From Clostridium sp. Cult3 (GTDB taxonomy: Bacteria; Bacillota; Clostridia; Tissierellales; Tepidimicrobiaceae), in contig NZ_PPXY01000067.1 in assembly GCF_021655115.1 (NCBI RefSeq), forward strand, positions 1 through 33,248: 33,248 nucleotides of DNA. The letters are read 5' to 3'. Shown here one piece after another: positions 18,018-25,162 of this stretch. The notes beneath the pieces are model-generated. The model did not search any database. It had not been told where the DNA came from and saw nothing but the letters and a program-made list of their open reading frames with translations. Position 1 is the first letter of the stretch. Every line of letters starts with the position of its first letter. Both the position numbers and the translations under genes were made by a program.

Positions 18018-18785
18018 TCACAACTCTATAATAGCATTATTGCAGTTACAGTGGGATTGATCTAATCCTTCTTTAAAGATTTCAATAAATATATTAGTTA
18101 TCTTCTCCTTGTTATCTTCCATTACCCCTTGGATATCGTGCAATGTTATCTCACCGCTCATTCCAGTACACCAATTGGAAATTATTCCAATGGTTGCATA
18201 GCACATGCCTAGTTCCTTCGCCAATACTACTTCTGGTACGCTAGTCATACCTACTACATCGCCACCCATAGTTTTAAACATCACTATTTCCTGAGCAGTT
18301 TCAAATCTTGGGCCTTCAGTACACACATAAACTGCATCGCCTTTTATTTTCAATCCCTGGTCTTTTGCAATTGCATAGAATCTTTCTCTGAGGTTTTTAC
18401 AGTAAGGCTCACTCATATCTACATGCTTTACTGGTTCATCTCCTCCTTCGAAAAAAGTTACAGGCCTAGACTTGGTAAAATCCAAAAAATCCTTAATAAC
18501 TACTACATCCCCTGGTTCATAGTTTTCATTACATGAACCTACAGCTGCTGTAGAATATATATACTTTACTCCCATCTCCTTTAGCGCCATCATATTAGCC
18601 CTATAGTTTATTAGATGGGGTGGCACCGAATGGCCTTTACCATGTCTAGCTAAAAATATGACCTCTTCCCCGTCCATATTCAATACATCTAATTCAACTT
18701 CCCCATATTTGGTTTTTACCACTTTATTATAGCCTTCTCCCCCAGCATCATATACTCCTGTACCTCCGATTATTGCTTTATCCAT
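18018..18785 (-). CDS. MTA phosphorylase / purine nucleoside phosphorylase family enzyme
   Basis: Phosphorolytic cleavage of a purine (thio)nucleoside; 255 residues of nucleoside phosphorylase family 2. Motifs: AIIGGTG (4-10), ARHGKGHSVPPHLINYRAN (phosphate and ribose site), STAAVGS, CTEGPRFETAQE, and GMTSVPEVVLAKE. The base-recognition loop reads ISNWCTG with Asn204 where adenine-specific MTA phosphorylases have Asp in the TDYD segment. This suggests a 6-oxopurine substrate (inosine/guanosine or methylthioinosine) rather than MTA. The start is ATG behind AAAGGGAGGGATTAAT. It lies immediately upstream of the purine operon promoter on the same strand, consistent with a purine salvage role. Confidence 0.88.
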   Translation of the reverse strand: MDKAIIGGTGVYDAGGEGYNKVVKTKYGEVELDVLNMDGEEVIFLARHGKGHSVPPHLINYRANMMALKEMGVKYIYSTAAVGSCNENYEPGDVVVIKDFLDFTKSRPVTFFEGGDEPVKHVDMSEPYCKNLRERFYAIAKDQGLKIKGDAVYVCTEGPRFETAQEIVMFKTMGGDVVGMTSVPEVVLAKELGMCYATIGIISNWCTGMSGEITLHDIQGVMEDNKEKITNIFIEIFKEGLDQSHCNCNNAIIEL

Positions 18786-19017
18786 ATTAATCCCTCCCTT
18801 TGCTTTTTAACCTGTCCATAGGTCTTAGACATTTCTAACATCAAGGTCATTTCATCTTCTGAAAGAACAACCGATTATCCTTTATCACAACTCCATATTA
18901 TCATTTGGTAAATCTTCTATCAACTATATTCTAACTCTCCCATAATAAGGGTAATAAAAAACCATTATGTCTAATAGTATTTATTAGTTAAATAGTATTT
19001 AAAAAGGGGGAGTTTCT

Positions 19018-19932
19018 ATGTTAACAGAAAAGGAATATGTTCAGAAGTCGCTAGAGCTAAATCTGTTCTTTGGAAGAATCATGAAAGAACATATGATATT
19101 CATGGAGGCTAGTTTATCAGTAAGAAATAGTAATCTCATTTTAGAAGCAGACCAGCTTAAAAGATCCTTTGAGGAGATACTGTGGGAAGCAATAGCTTTA
19201 TCAGATGAAGTCATCAGTAAAGAGGTAGTAGATTCTAATGAGCTTGTAACCAATTACACCTTGGATGCAGAAAAAATAACGGAAAAACTTACCGGTATAT
19301 GCATAAACAAGGATATTACACTAGCTGAACTTGAACTAAAATCCAATCCAAACTGTAAATATCCAGCAAGTCTAGAAAGATACGTTTTTGAATTGAACAA
19401 CAGGATTATCAATTTAATGATGGATGTTATCAAATTTAAAGAATATGTTTTGGAGGGTGTGCTAAACTGTAGTATACATATAGCCCTATACCCATTGTTA
19501 TTAGAGCATCTTATAGAAGAGGCAAAACTGTATCTAAAATATTTAATAGATCTACAAGAAAAGATGAAACCAAGAAACACCATATTGGAGCAAGAAGCCT
19601 TCTGGGACGATATAATGGGGGAACATGCCGAGTTTATAAGGGGATTTTTAGATCCCACGGAAAAAGAGTTACTTGATATAACCAATAAATTCGCTATACT
19701 CTTTGAAGAACTTGAACAAAAGACCAAAGAAGCAACTAAAGAAGACATACCAGTGATTACAGAAGAAAACTTAAAAGCAGCTAAGGAAATAAAGGATTTT
19801 AAAACTGCTGGAACAGAAGGTCTGGTAGACTGCAAGATCAGATCTATAATAATTCCGCTACTAGGAGACCATGTATTGAGAGAAGCCAATCACTATATTA
19901 GGCTACTAAAATCCTTCAAAAAAGTTAAATAA
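19018..19932 (+). CDS. DUF2935 family protein, copy 1
   Basis: A 304-residue, highly helical, soluble protein of the DUF2935 family. It has an internal two-fold repeat: an E-x(n)-F-x-x-x-M-x-EH-x-x-F helix at residues 13-28 recurs at about 191-206 (E24-H25 and E202-H203), and H164-L-I-E-E-A recurs near the C-terminus as D-H-V-L-R-E-A. The conserved Glu/His pairs in four-helix repeats suggest a metal site, but no activity is established. The start is ATG behind AAAAAGGGGGAG. It is followed in tandem by a close paralog at 20057. Confidence 0.85.
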   Translation: MLTEKEYVQKSLELNLFFGRIMKEHMIFMEASLSVRNSNLILEADQLKRSFEEILWEAIALSDEVISKEVVDSNELVTNYTLDAEKITEKLTGICINKDITLAELELKSNPNCKYPASLERYVFELNNRIINLMMDVIKFKEYVLEGVLNCSIHIALYPLLLEHLIEEAKLYLKYLIDLQEKMKPRNTILEQEAFWDDIMGEHAEFIRGFLDPTEKELLDITNKFAILFEELEQKTKEATKEDIPVITEENLKAAKEIKDFKTAGTEGLVDCKIRSIIIPLLGDHVLREANHYIRLLKSFKKVK

Positions 19933-19937
19933 GATAT

Positions 19938-19984
19938 CAAATATTCCCCCCAAATATTCACCCCCGGCAAATATTCACCCCCGG
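19938..19984 (+). repeat. tandem 17-bp repeat after DUF2935 copy 1
   Basis: The unit CAAATATTCACCCCCGG occurs perfectly at 19951-19967 and 19968-19984, preceded by a shortened copy CAAATATTCCCCC at 19938-19950. A related sequence follows the second paralog. Confidence 0.85.
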
Positions 19985-20056
19985 CACTAACTTACTAACT
20001 TATTTGTATAGAAAAGTACAGCTTTCAGTTTTTTATCAATTGGAAAGGAGAGTTTT

Positions 20057-20977
20057 ATGTTATCAAGAAAAGAGTATATTAGAACATCCTTGGAATTGAA
20101 CCTATTCTTTGGGAGAATAATGAAGGAACATATGATTTTCATGGAGGCAGGTCTGCTAATAAAAAATAGCTCCTTTATTCTAGAAGGTGACCAACTCAAA
20201 AGATCTTTTGAGGAAATTTTGCTAGAAACCGTTGCCCTATCTAAAGGCGCTATTAGTCAGGAAGTAATAGATTCAAAAGAACTGGTAACATCATTTACCC
20301 TTAACTCTGAAAGGATCACGGAAAATAATACGGGTATATGTATAGATAAGGAAATAACATTAGCAGAGCTTGAACTAGAGTCAAATCCATCTTTTGATTT
20401 TCCACCTGGGTTAGAAAAACAAATTAATAATATTAATCAAAGAGCTATTAATTTAGTTATAGAAGTTATAAAATTTAAAGAAAAAGTCTTAGCTAAACTA
20501 CTAAAATGCAATGTGTTTGCGAATCTATATCAGCTTCTTATAGATCATATATTAAGGGAAGCCAAATTCTATTTAAAGTCATTGGAGGACATTCAAAGTC
20601 GAGTAAAACCTACTAATGATATATTAGAACAAGAAGTGTTTTGGGACACTATCATGAAAGAACATGCCTTTTTTATAAGAGGTCTATTGGATCCAACAGA
20701 AATAGAGTTATTTAATACGGCCAATGATTTTGGCCAAAGGTTTAGTGAGCTCATAGATATGACCGAAAAAGCAACGGAAAAAGATATTCCTGAAATAACA
20801 AGAGAAGCAATAGAGTTGACTACTGAAATTCGAGATTTTAAAGCAACTGGGACAGAAGGCTTGATAGATTGTGAAATAAAAGCTATGGCTTATCCTTTAC
20901 TAGGGGATCATATATTAAGAGAGGCCAATAGATATCTCCGGATATTGAACAGCTATTTGAATATCCGTCCCCAGTAA
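20057..20977 (+). CDS. DUF2935 family protein, copy 2
   Basis: A 306-residue paralog of the preceding gene, clearly related over its whole length (for example LELNLFFGRIMKEHMIF is identical in both). It keeps the same internal repeat and Glu/His pairs. The start is ATG behind GGAAAGGAGAGTTTT. The last codons (NIRPQ) lie inside a copy of the repeat that also follows copy 1, so the C-terminal tail was probably created by read-through into the repeat. The 79-nt gap after the first stop codon up to the repeat end and the new RBS shows no terminator, so both may be co-transcribed. Confidence 0.85.
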   Translation: MLSRKEYIRTSLELNLFFGRIMKEHMIFMEAGLLIKNSSFILEGDQLKRSFEEILLETVALSKGAISQEVIDSKELVTSFTLNSERITENNTGICIDKEITLAELELESNPSFDFPPGLEKQINNINQRAINLVIEVIKFKEKVLAKLLKCNVFANLYQLLIDHILREAKFYLKSLEDIQSRVKPTNDILEQEVFWDTIMKEHAFFIRGLLDPTEIELFNTANDFGQRFSELIDMTEKATEKDIPEITREAIELTTEIRDFKATGTEGLIDCEIKAMAYPLLGDHILREANRYLRILNSYLNIRPQ

Positions 20978-21014
20978 ATATCCATCCCTGACACTAATTT
21001 GCTAACTTGTTTGC
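20960..21014 (+). repeat. repeat copy after DUF2935 copy 2
   Basis: AATATCCGTCCCCAG (20960-20974) and TAAATATCCATCCCTGAC (20975-20992) form a diverged tandem pair, followed by ACTAATTTGCTAACTTGTTTG. That matches ACTAACTTACTAACTTATTTG at 19986-20006 behind copy 1. The duplication thus included the 3' flank. Confidence 0.75.
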
Positions 21015-21093
21015 CTAGGTTTAAATTTTGAAATCAACCATATTCTTGTAATCCCTTGGATTCCAACTTCCACAGTCCATTCCAGAAACATAT

Positions 21094-21129
21094 AAGAATA
21101 TGCAATGCCCTATAGCATTGCATATTCTT
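21094..21129 (-). terminator. terminator of the HD-like gene, overlapping its stop codon
   Basis: The arms AAGAATATGCAATGC / GCATTGCATATTCTT enclose a 6-nt loop. The final codons of the minus-strand gene lie in the stem. It could also stop plus-strand transcription from the DUF2935 pair. Confidence 0.8.
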
Positions 21130-22657
21130 CTTTGGTGTAAAATGTCCTTGATCTTAAATAATCTGGAATATTTTGTTCTTCATCATTTATGATTATATTA
21201 GCGTATTTTCTTGCAATTTCAAGGCAATAAATATTATTATTTCCAAATAGTTTGTCAATGCATCTTAATCTAATTTTTAAGTTATCATCTAAATTATGGA
21301 TGTGGAAAAGTGTCAGGAATTTTTCACATCTCCCTTTAAACGCAAATTCAGGATCAAGGCTCTCAATATTCTCATTATCAAATATAAAATCAATCTGGAA
21401 CCAGCCATTATCAAATGACAGGGCTGTTTTGCAAAACTCTTCTACATACTGTCTATTTTGATCGGCTCTTGATATTCTTGAAAACTCTTCAAGCTCATCG
21501 ATGAAAATTAAAAATTCGCTTGTACCACTTATGCCTTTCATTTGAAATCTAGAACATGTATGATTGGTTACAGCATTAAGTATTTCATGAAAAGATATGA
21601 ACTTGGCAACATCAACCTCATCCTGTAGAATATTATTATAGTCACTATAACTAAATTTAAATGTATTAAAAGAATAGATGGTTTTCATCAATAGAAAAGC
21701 ACTCATAATACCGTGCTCATAATGTTCAAAGTCATTGGAAAAACTCAGACGTTTTGTTATATCCATTATCATCTTAATATTTGATCTTTCCCTCATATAT
21801 TGCTGCAGTTTTTTATATTCAGTTTCACTTAATTTATCAAGTTCATCATCATCAACTAATATTTTACCATCCTTCTCAATAATAGCCTTTTCAATTATCT
21901 TTCCCATCTCGCTATCTTCTTCAGTATCGATTTCAAAGCTTAATTCAAAACCACAACACATAAAATCAATGAAATCATCAATAAAACTTTGTTGAACATT
22001 TGTATAGTTAAAATTAAATTCATCATAATTTTTTACATGGAAGTAGGGCAATATCTTTTGAATAGATTTATTTATTTTGCTTATTTTCTTTATAGGATAT
22101 CCAAGATCATGGGTTAATGCAGCAATACACCATATTGCATCTTCATTAGTTACTAAATTGTTTATATTATCTGATATGTAAAGAAGATCTTTAAAAAGTA
22201 TGTTATGTTTAGATTTCCGCAAAGGGATATCATAATTTTCAAGTAACTTTTGTATTTGCTCGAATTCATCGATTAAAACATCCTTAAAATCACCACTTTT
22301 TTTAATATATTCTCCAAGAAAATATACCCAAAGGCAGTGCAAAGTATGATCCCTATAAAATGAATCTGATGCAAATATTAATTCTTCAAAATTTACATAT
22401 TCGTCAAAGTATGCAAAAATATCATCGTACCCTCTTTTATCAGGATCTATATAACTCATAGCTGCTTCAAAAAGAAGTTTCCATAAATTCTTAGCAATTT
22501 TAATTCTATTGTGCATATCCTTTTCTTCTAATAGCAAATTAATTTCTTTTGAAATATTATCTTTATAGTTGTCTTTGTCCTCCAAAAATTTTATATTATC
22601 CTTTTCCATCTGTTCTAGATAAAATTTAAGAACAATTTGTTCATCCACATATGCCAA
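21110..22657 (-). CDS. hypothetical protein with HD-domain-like metal-site motifs
   Basis: A 515-residue protein that I do not recognise as a named family. It contains histidine patterns like those of HD phosphohydrolases: RDHTLHCLW (H104, H107), ALTHDLGYP (H183-D184), HYEHGIMSAFLL (H312, H315) and TNHTC (H366). It is acidic and Lys/Asp/Asn-rich, with no signal peptide or clear transmembrane helix. The TTG start has an ideal AGGAGGGG site 6 nt upstream. By eye its base composition is AT-richer than the purine genes, it stands alone between repeats, and its neighbours are unrelated, so recent acquisition is possible. A nucleotide hydrolase role is only a guess from the HD pattern. Confidence 0.6.
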   Translation of the reverse strand: MAYVDEQIVLKFYLEQMEKDNIKFLEDKDNYKDNISKEINLLLEEKDMHNRIKIAKNLWKLLFEAAMSYIDPDKRGYDDIFAYFDEYVNFEELIFASDSFYRDHTLHCLWVYFLGEYIKKSGDFKDVLIDEFEQIQKLLENYDIPLRKSKHNILFKDLLYISDNINNLVTNEDAIWCIAALTHDLGYPIKKISKINKSIQKILPYFHVKNYDEFNFNYTNVQQSFIDDFIDFMCCGFELSFEIDTEEDSEMGKIIEKAIIEKDGKILVDDDELDKLSETEYKKLQQYMRERSNIKMIMDITKRLSFSNDFEHYEHGIMSAFLLMKTIYSFNTFKFSYSDYNNILQDEVDVAKFISFHEILNAVTNHTCSRFQMKGISGTSEFLIFIDELEEFSRISRADQNRQYVEEFCKTALSFDNGWFQIDFIFDNENIESLDPEFAFKGRCEKFLTLFHIHNLDDNLKIRLRCIDKLFGNNNIYCLEIARKYANIIINDEEQNIPDYLRSRTFYTKEEYAML

Positions 22658-22687
22658 TTTTATCCCCTCCTAAAGACTTTTTATTGA

Positions 22688-22722
22688 TAAATACCTGCCC
22701 AAACCCTAACTTACTTATCTAG
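22688..22722 (+). repeat. third diverged copy of the DUF2935 flank repeat
   Basis: AAATACCTGCCC followed by CCCTAACTTACTTATCTAG resembles AAATATTCACCCCC followed by CACTAACTTACTAACTTATTTG at 19969-20006. It sits just upstream of the HD-like gene. Confidence 0.45.
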
Positions 22723-22769
22723 TTAAATATCTACATAAAAATTGCCCTTCCATTTTAGTTAATTACATT

Positions 22770-22807
22770 AAAAACATCCCATAATTTTTAAGCTAAGGAA
22801 TGTTTTT
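22770..22807 (-). terminator. terminator of the S8 peptidase gene
   Basis: AAAAACATCC / GGAATGTTTTT with one bulged base and a 17-nt loop; on the minus strand it ends in GTTTTTAAT, about 80 nt after the stop. Confidence 0.55.
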
Positions 22808-22886
22808 AATATTTAATATTTTTCATACCCTAATATAAATATAGGCTTATCACATTTTATTACAAAAAAGTTAGTATATAAGGTCT

Positions 22887-24224
22887 TTACTTTTTAATTT
22901 CATTGATTAAAGCTTCAGGGTTCAATATTTTATATTCATCATTACTATCACCTAAACGAACCTCGGTAGTTGTTTTGTTTAAAGCAGCATTAAATTCTTC
23001 TGGTGTAATATTCGGATTTTCTTGACAGCATAAAGCATAAATTCCAGCAGTATATGGCACTGCCCAGCTCATACCTCCTGAATAATAAAATACATATTTA
23101 TCCTCCCCCGTAGGGCTGGCTATACATCTAGAATCCATAGGTACCAATATATCATCTTTAACCATCCTATATTCAGCATCCCTCCAAAAATACCCTTTTG
23201 TATAGGAATTTAAATCATTTGGATCTCCTAAGGGATCCCGTCCAACTCCCATTATACTGGCTCCTACATGAATGGTATATATTCCTTCATTAGAAGCCCT
23301 GTTTATAGCCTCTTGGACCAAATCTACATTCTTTAATTCTGGATTATCTATTCCTAAGGAAATTGAAATTACACGTATTTTTTTATCTATAGGTAATGTT
23401 TTATTAATTTCTATTATCCTATCAATAGATTTTGCAAGCCAGTACAAATCCCAATCAAATCCATCTTTCTTAAATACTCCATGGGTTTCAGCAATATAAT
23501 ATAAGTCTGCTTCGGGAGCAACTCCTACATTTTTACCAACTGCAATAGATGCAACTGCCGGCCCATGCATTTGAGCAAAATCTGAATTAATATGAATTTC
23601 CTCATATAATTTAATCCGATCCTTATATTCCAAATGGTTTACTAGAAGAGATTGATCTATTATGGCAATACCTACTCCCTTTCCAGTAATACCTTTTTCA
23701 TGAAGCTTTCTTATTCCTAAACCTGGATCCATTCCGTATTCTTTTATTTTTTCAATATCATACTCTTTAGGTATATTGCCTGGCCACTTTGTATCATCAT
23801 CAAAATCTGCAGTTAATAAATAATCTAATTCGTTAGAAAGGTCAATATTAGATATATCTTTGCTTCGTAAATCATGGGAAGATTCAGTCCCATCATCCTT
23901 TGGTAATTCATTCAATTTATAGTCAAAGTACTCTGTATAATCATCAGATTTTGGAGTTTTTACGATGGCTATAGTTCCTTCAGGAGAAAGAATTGTAGTA
24001 TATCCATCTTCATATTCTATTACCCTGTAGCCTTCGGAGGTGGTATACTCATTTGCTATCTTCTCATATGTATTATCTGCACTAACTTCTGTATCCTTTT
24101 CAGTATCTGCACTTTCAATTATATCTGTTGCAGGCAATTCACTTTCTTTACCATCATTGTCAGTAGTAGAACCACAGGCCGTAAGTAGAAGCATTAAAGA
24201 CAAGACTATTACCAACTTTTTCAT
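22887..24224 (-). CDS. S8 (subtilisin-like) serine peptidase lipoprotein
   Basis: A 445-residue exported protease. A type II signal peptide with lipobox LTAC (Cys17) predicts lipidation and attachment to the outer face of the membrane. An Asp/Glu/Ser-rich linker and a propeptide-like region (about 50-165) precede the catalytic domain. Its triad is visible as Asp190 (GIAIIDQSL), His220 (QMHGPAVAS) and Ser386 (GGMSWAVPYTAG). The Ser motif deviates from the usual GTSMAAPH, and DTG is DQS, so it is a divergent S8 member. The start is ATG; the gene is flanked by a terminator on one side and the divergent selenoprotein promoter on the other. Confidence 0.88.
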   Translation of the reverse strand: MKKLVIVLSLMLLLTACGSTTDNDGKESELPATDIIESADTEKDTEVSADNTYEKIANEYTTSEGYRVIEYEDGYTTILSPEGTIAIVKTPKSDDYTEYFDYKLNELPKDDGTESSHDLRSKDISNIDLSNELDYLLTADFDDDTKWPGNIPKEYDIEKIKEYGMDPGLGIRKLHEKGITGKGVGIAIIDQSLLVNHLEYKDRIKLYEEIHINSDFAQMHGPAVASIAVGKNVGVAPEADLYYIAETHGVFKKDGFDWDLYWLAKSIDRIIEINKTLPIDKKIRVISISLGIDNPELKNVDLVQEAINRASNEGIYTIHVGASIMGVGRDPLGDPNDLNSYTKGYFWRDAEYRMVKDDILVPMDSRCIASPTGEDKYVFYYSGGMSWAVPYTAGIYALCCQENPNITPEEFNAALNKTTTEVRLGDSNDEYKILNPEALINEIKK

Positions 24225-24391
24225 TATTTTATCCCCCTATTTGGTGAATTTTATCTATCGCCTTAGAATATCACCTATTATTTTAATCCTATTATATCAG
24301 AATGTTTAGCCAATTGTATTAAAATCATCCCATAATTTTGAATAATTTGGTATATTAATTCAGTAACCCAATCCTAATTTTAGTCTCCATA

Positions 24392-24419
24392 TTACATTAA
24401 AAATAAGTTTATATATAAA
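24392..24419 (+). promoter_or_regulatory. candidate promoter of the Rdx selenoprotein gene
   Basis: TTACAT (24392-24397), 16 nt, then TATAAA (24414-24419). Confidence 0.4.
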
Positions 24420-24420
24420 T

Positions 24421-24454
24421 TTGTAGTAATATGGGTATAAATAAATTACTACAA
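24421..24454 (+). promoter_or_regulatory. inverted repeat in the leader of the Rdx selenoprotein gene
   Basis: Perfect 10-bp arms TTGTAGTAAT / ATTACTACAA flank a 14-nt centre containing GGGTATAAA. It begins at the expected transcription start and ends just before the GGAGG (24459-24463). It could be an operator or an mRNA hairpin near the ribosome binding site. Confidence 0.5.
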
Positions 24455-24472
24455 TAATGGAGGTTTGATTTT

Positions 24473-24715
24473 ATGAAAAATATAATAACAATTGAGTATT
24501 GTACAGCTTGAGGCTATCTTGGAAGAGCAGTTGCTCTAACTAGATCTATATTGAACGAGCATAAGAATAATATTTCTGAGGTTACACTATTTCCATCCTC
24601 TGGTGGTGTTTTTGAAGTAAGTCTAAATGATGAACTAATCTTCTCTAAAAAAGATTTAGATCGATATCCAGAAAAAGGTGAAGTAGAAGAGATTATCAGG
24701 AATAAATTATCTTAA
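24473..24715 (+). CDS. SelW/Rdx-family selenoprotein (CxxU)
   Basis: A small thioredoxin-fold redox protein, 80 residues if the in-frame TGA at 24509-24511 is read as Sec13. It shows the Rdx signature: beta strand ITIEY, redox motif C10-T-A-U13, GYLGRAV helix, and the conserved LFPSSGGVFEV and IFSKK segments in order. UGA falls exactly at the family's CxxU/CxxC second position, and the frame is open to TAA. GGAGG sits 9 nt before the ATG. A SECIS-like hairpin follows the UGA. Rdx proteins are thought to be thiol-disulfide or seleno-redox proteins; no partner is visible here. A standard caller would miss the gene or truncate it. Confidence 0.95.
24524..24537 (+). promoter_or_regulatory. bacterial SECIS-like hairpin of the Rdx gene
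   Basis: AGAGC-AGUU-GCUCU: a perfect 5-bp stem with loop AGUU, the loop starting 17 nt after the UGA. GUU in the loop matches the prxU hairpin. Confidence 0.7.
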
Positions 24716-25162
24716 AATTATACAGCAAATCTTATATGGATAGGATAAGCTATACTAAATAGGACTATTAATTTTTAAACAATAGTATAATATTATTCAT
24801 AGAGAATTTCCTTCTTTTTTGTAATTTGGGCAATTACATTGTATCAAATGGAGGATTATTCTCTATTTTTTTGTCCTACAATCATTTTATGCTATGAAAC
24901 TACCAATGTTCATCTCCCTCCATTTTCAGACAATAAATCTACCATTCTCCTCTATTGTTATGGAAAAATATTAGTTTTAAGGTTACAATATAATAGTGTT
25001 TGGATTAGCTAGATGTGGGTCTACTAAGTATGAATAGGACTCACTCAAATTTTTCTCTTTCTTTAAGTAGGCGAAATATTAGCTTATAAAAACAAAAAAC
25101 TATATAGAAACCATTAAATACATTAATTAAAATTTAAATTAGAATGAGGTGTTATTACAGTT
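24716..25162. other. intergenic region between the Rdx gene and the MATE gene
   Basis: No open frame with a ribosome binding site was found. A weak terminator-like structure pairs ATAGAGAAT (24799-24807) with ATTCTCTAT (24858-24866) across a long loop, followed by a T-run at 24866-24872; it could end the Rdx transcript. The rest is AT-rich spacer. Confidence 0.4.

Noticed and set aside
18003-18020. The nucleoside phosphorylase stop is TGA followed by TGT TAA, which would give a C-terminal Sec-Cys tail.
   Set aside because: No hairpin with a suitable loop lies 16-37 nt downstream, and the family ends here. TGA is most simply the stop.
18770-18850. A 26-codon minus-strand frame overlapping the phosphorylase start, with protein-like composition upstream of its ATG.
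   Set aside because: No ribosome binding site of its own, and an immediate TAA upstream in frame. It could be a frameshift remnant, but support is too weak.
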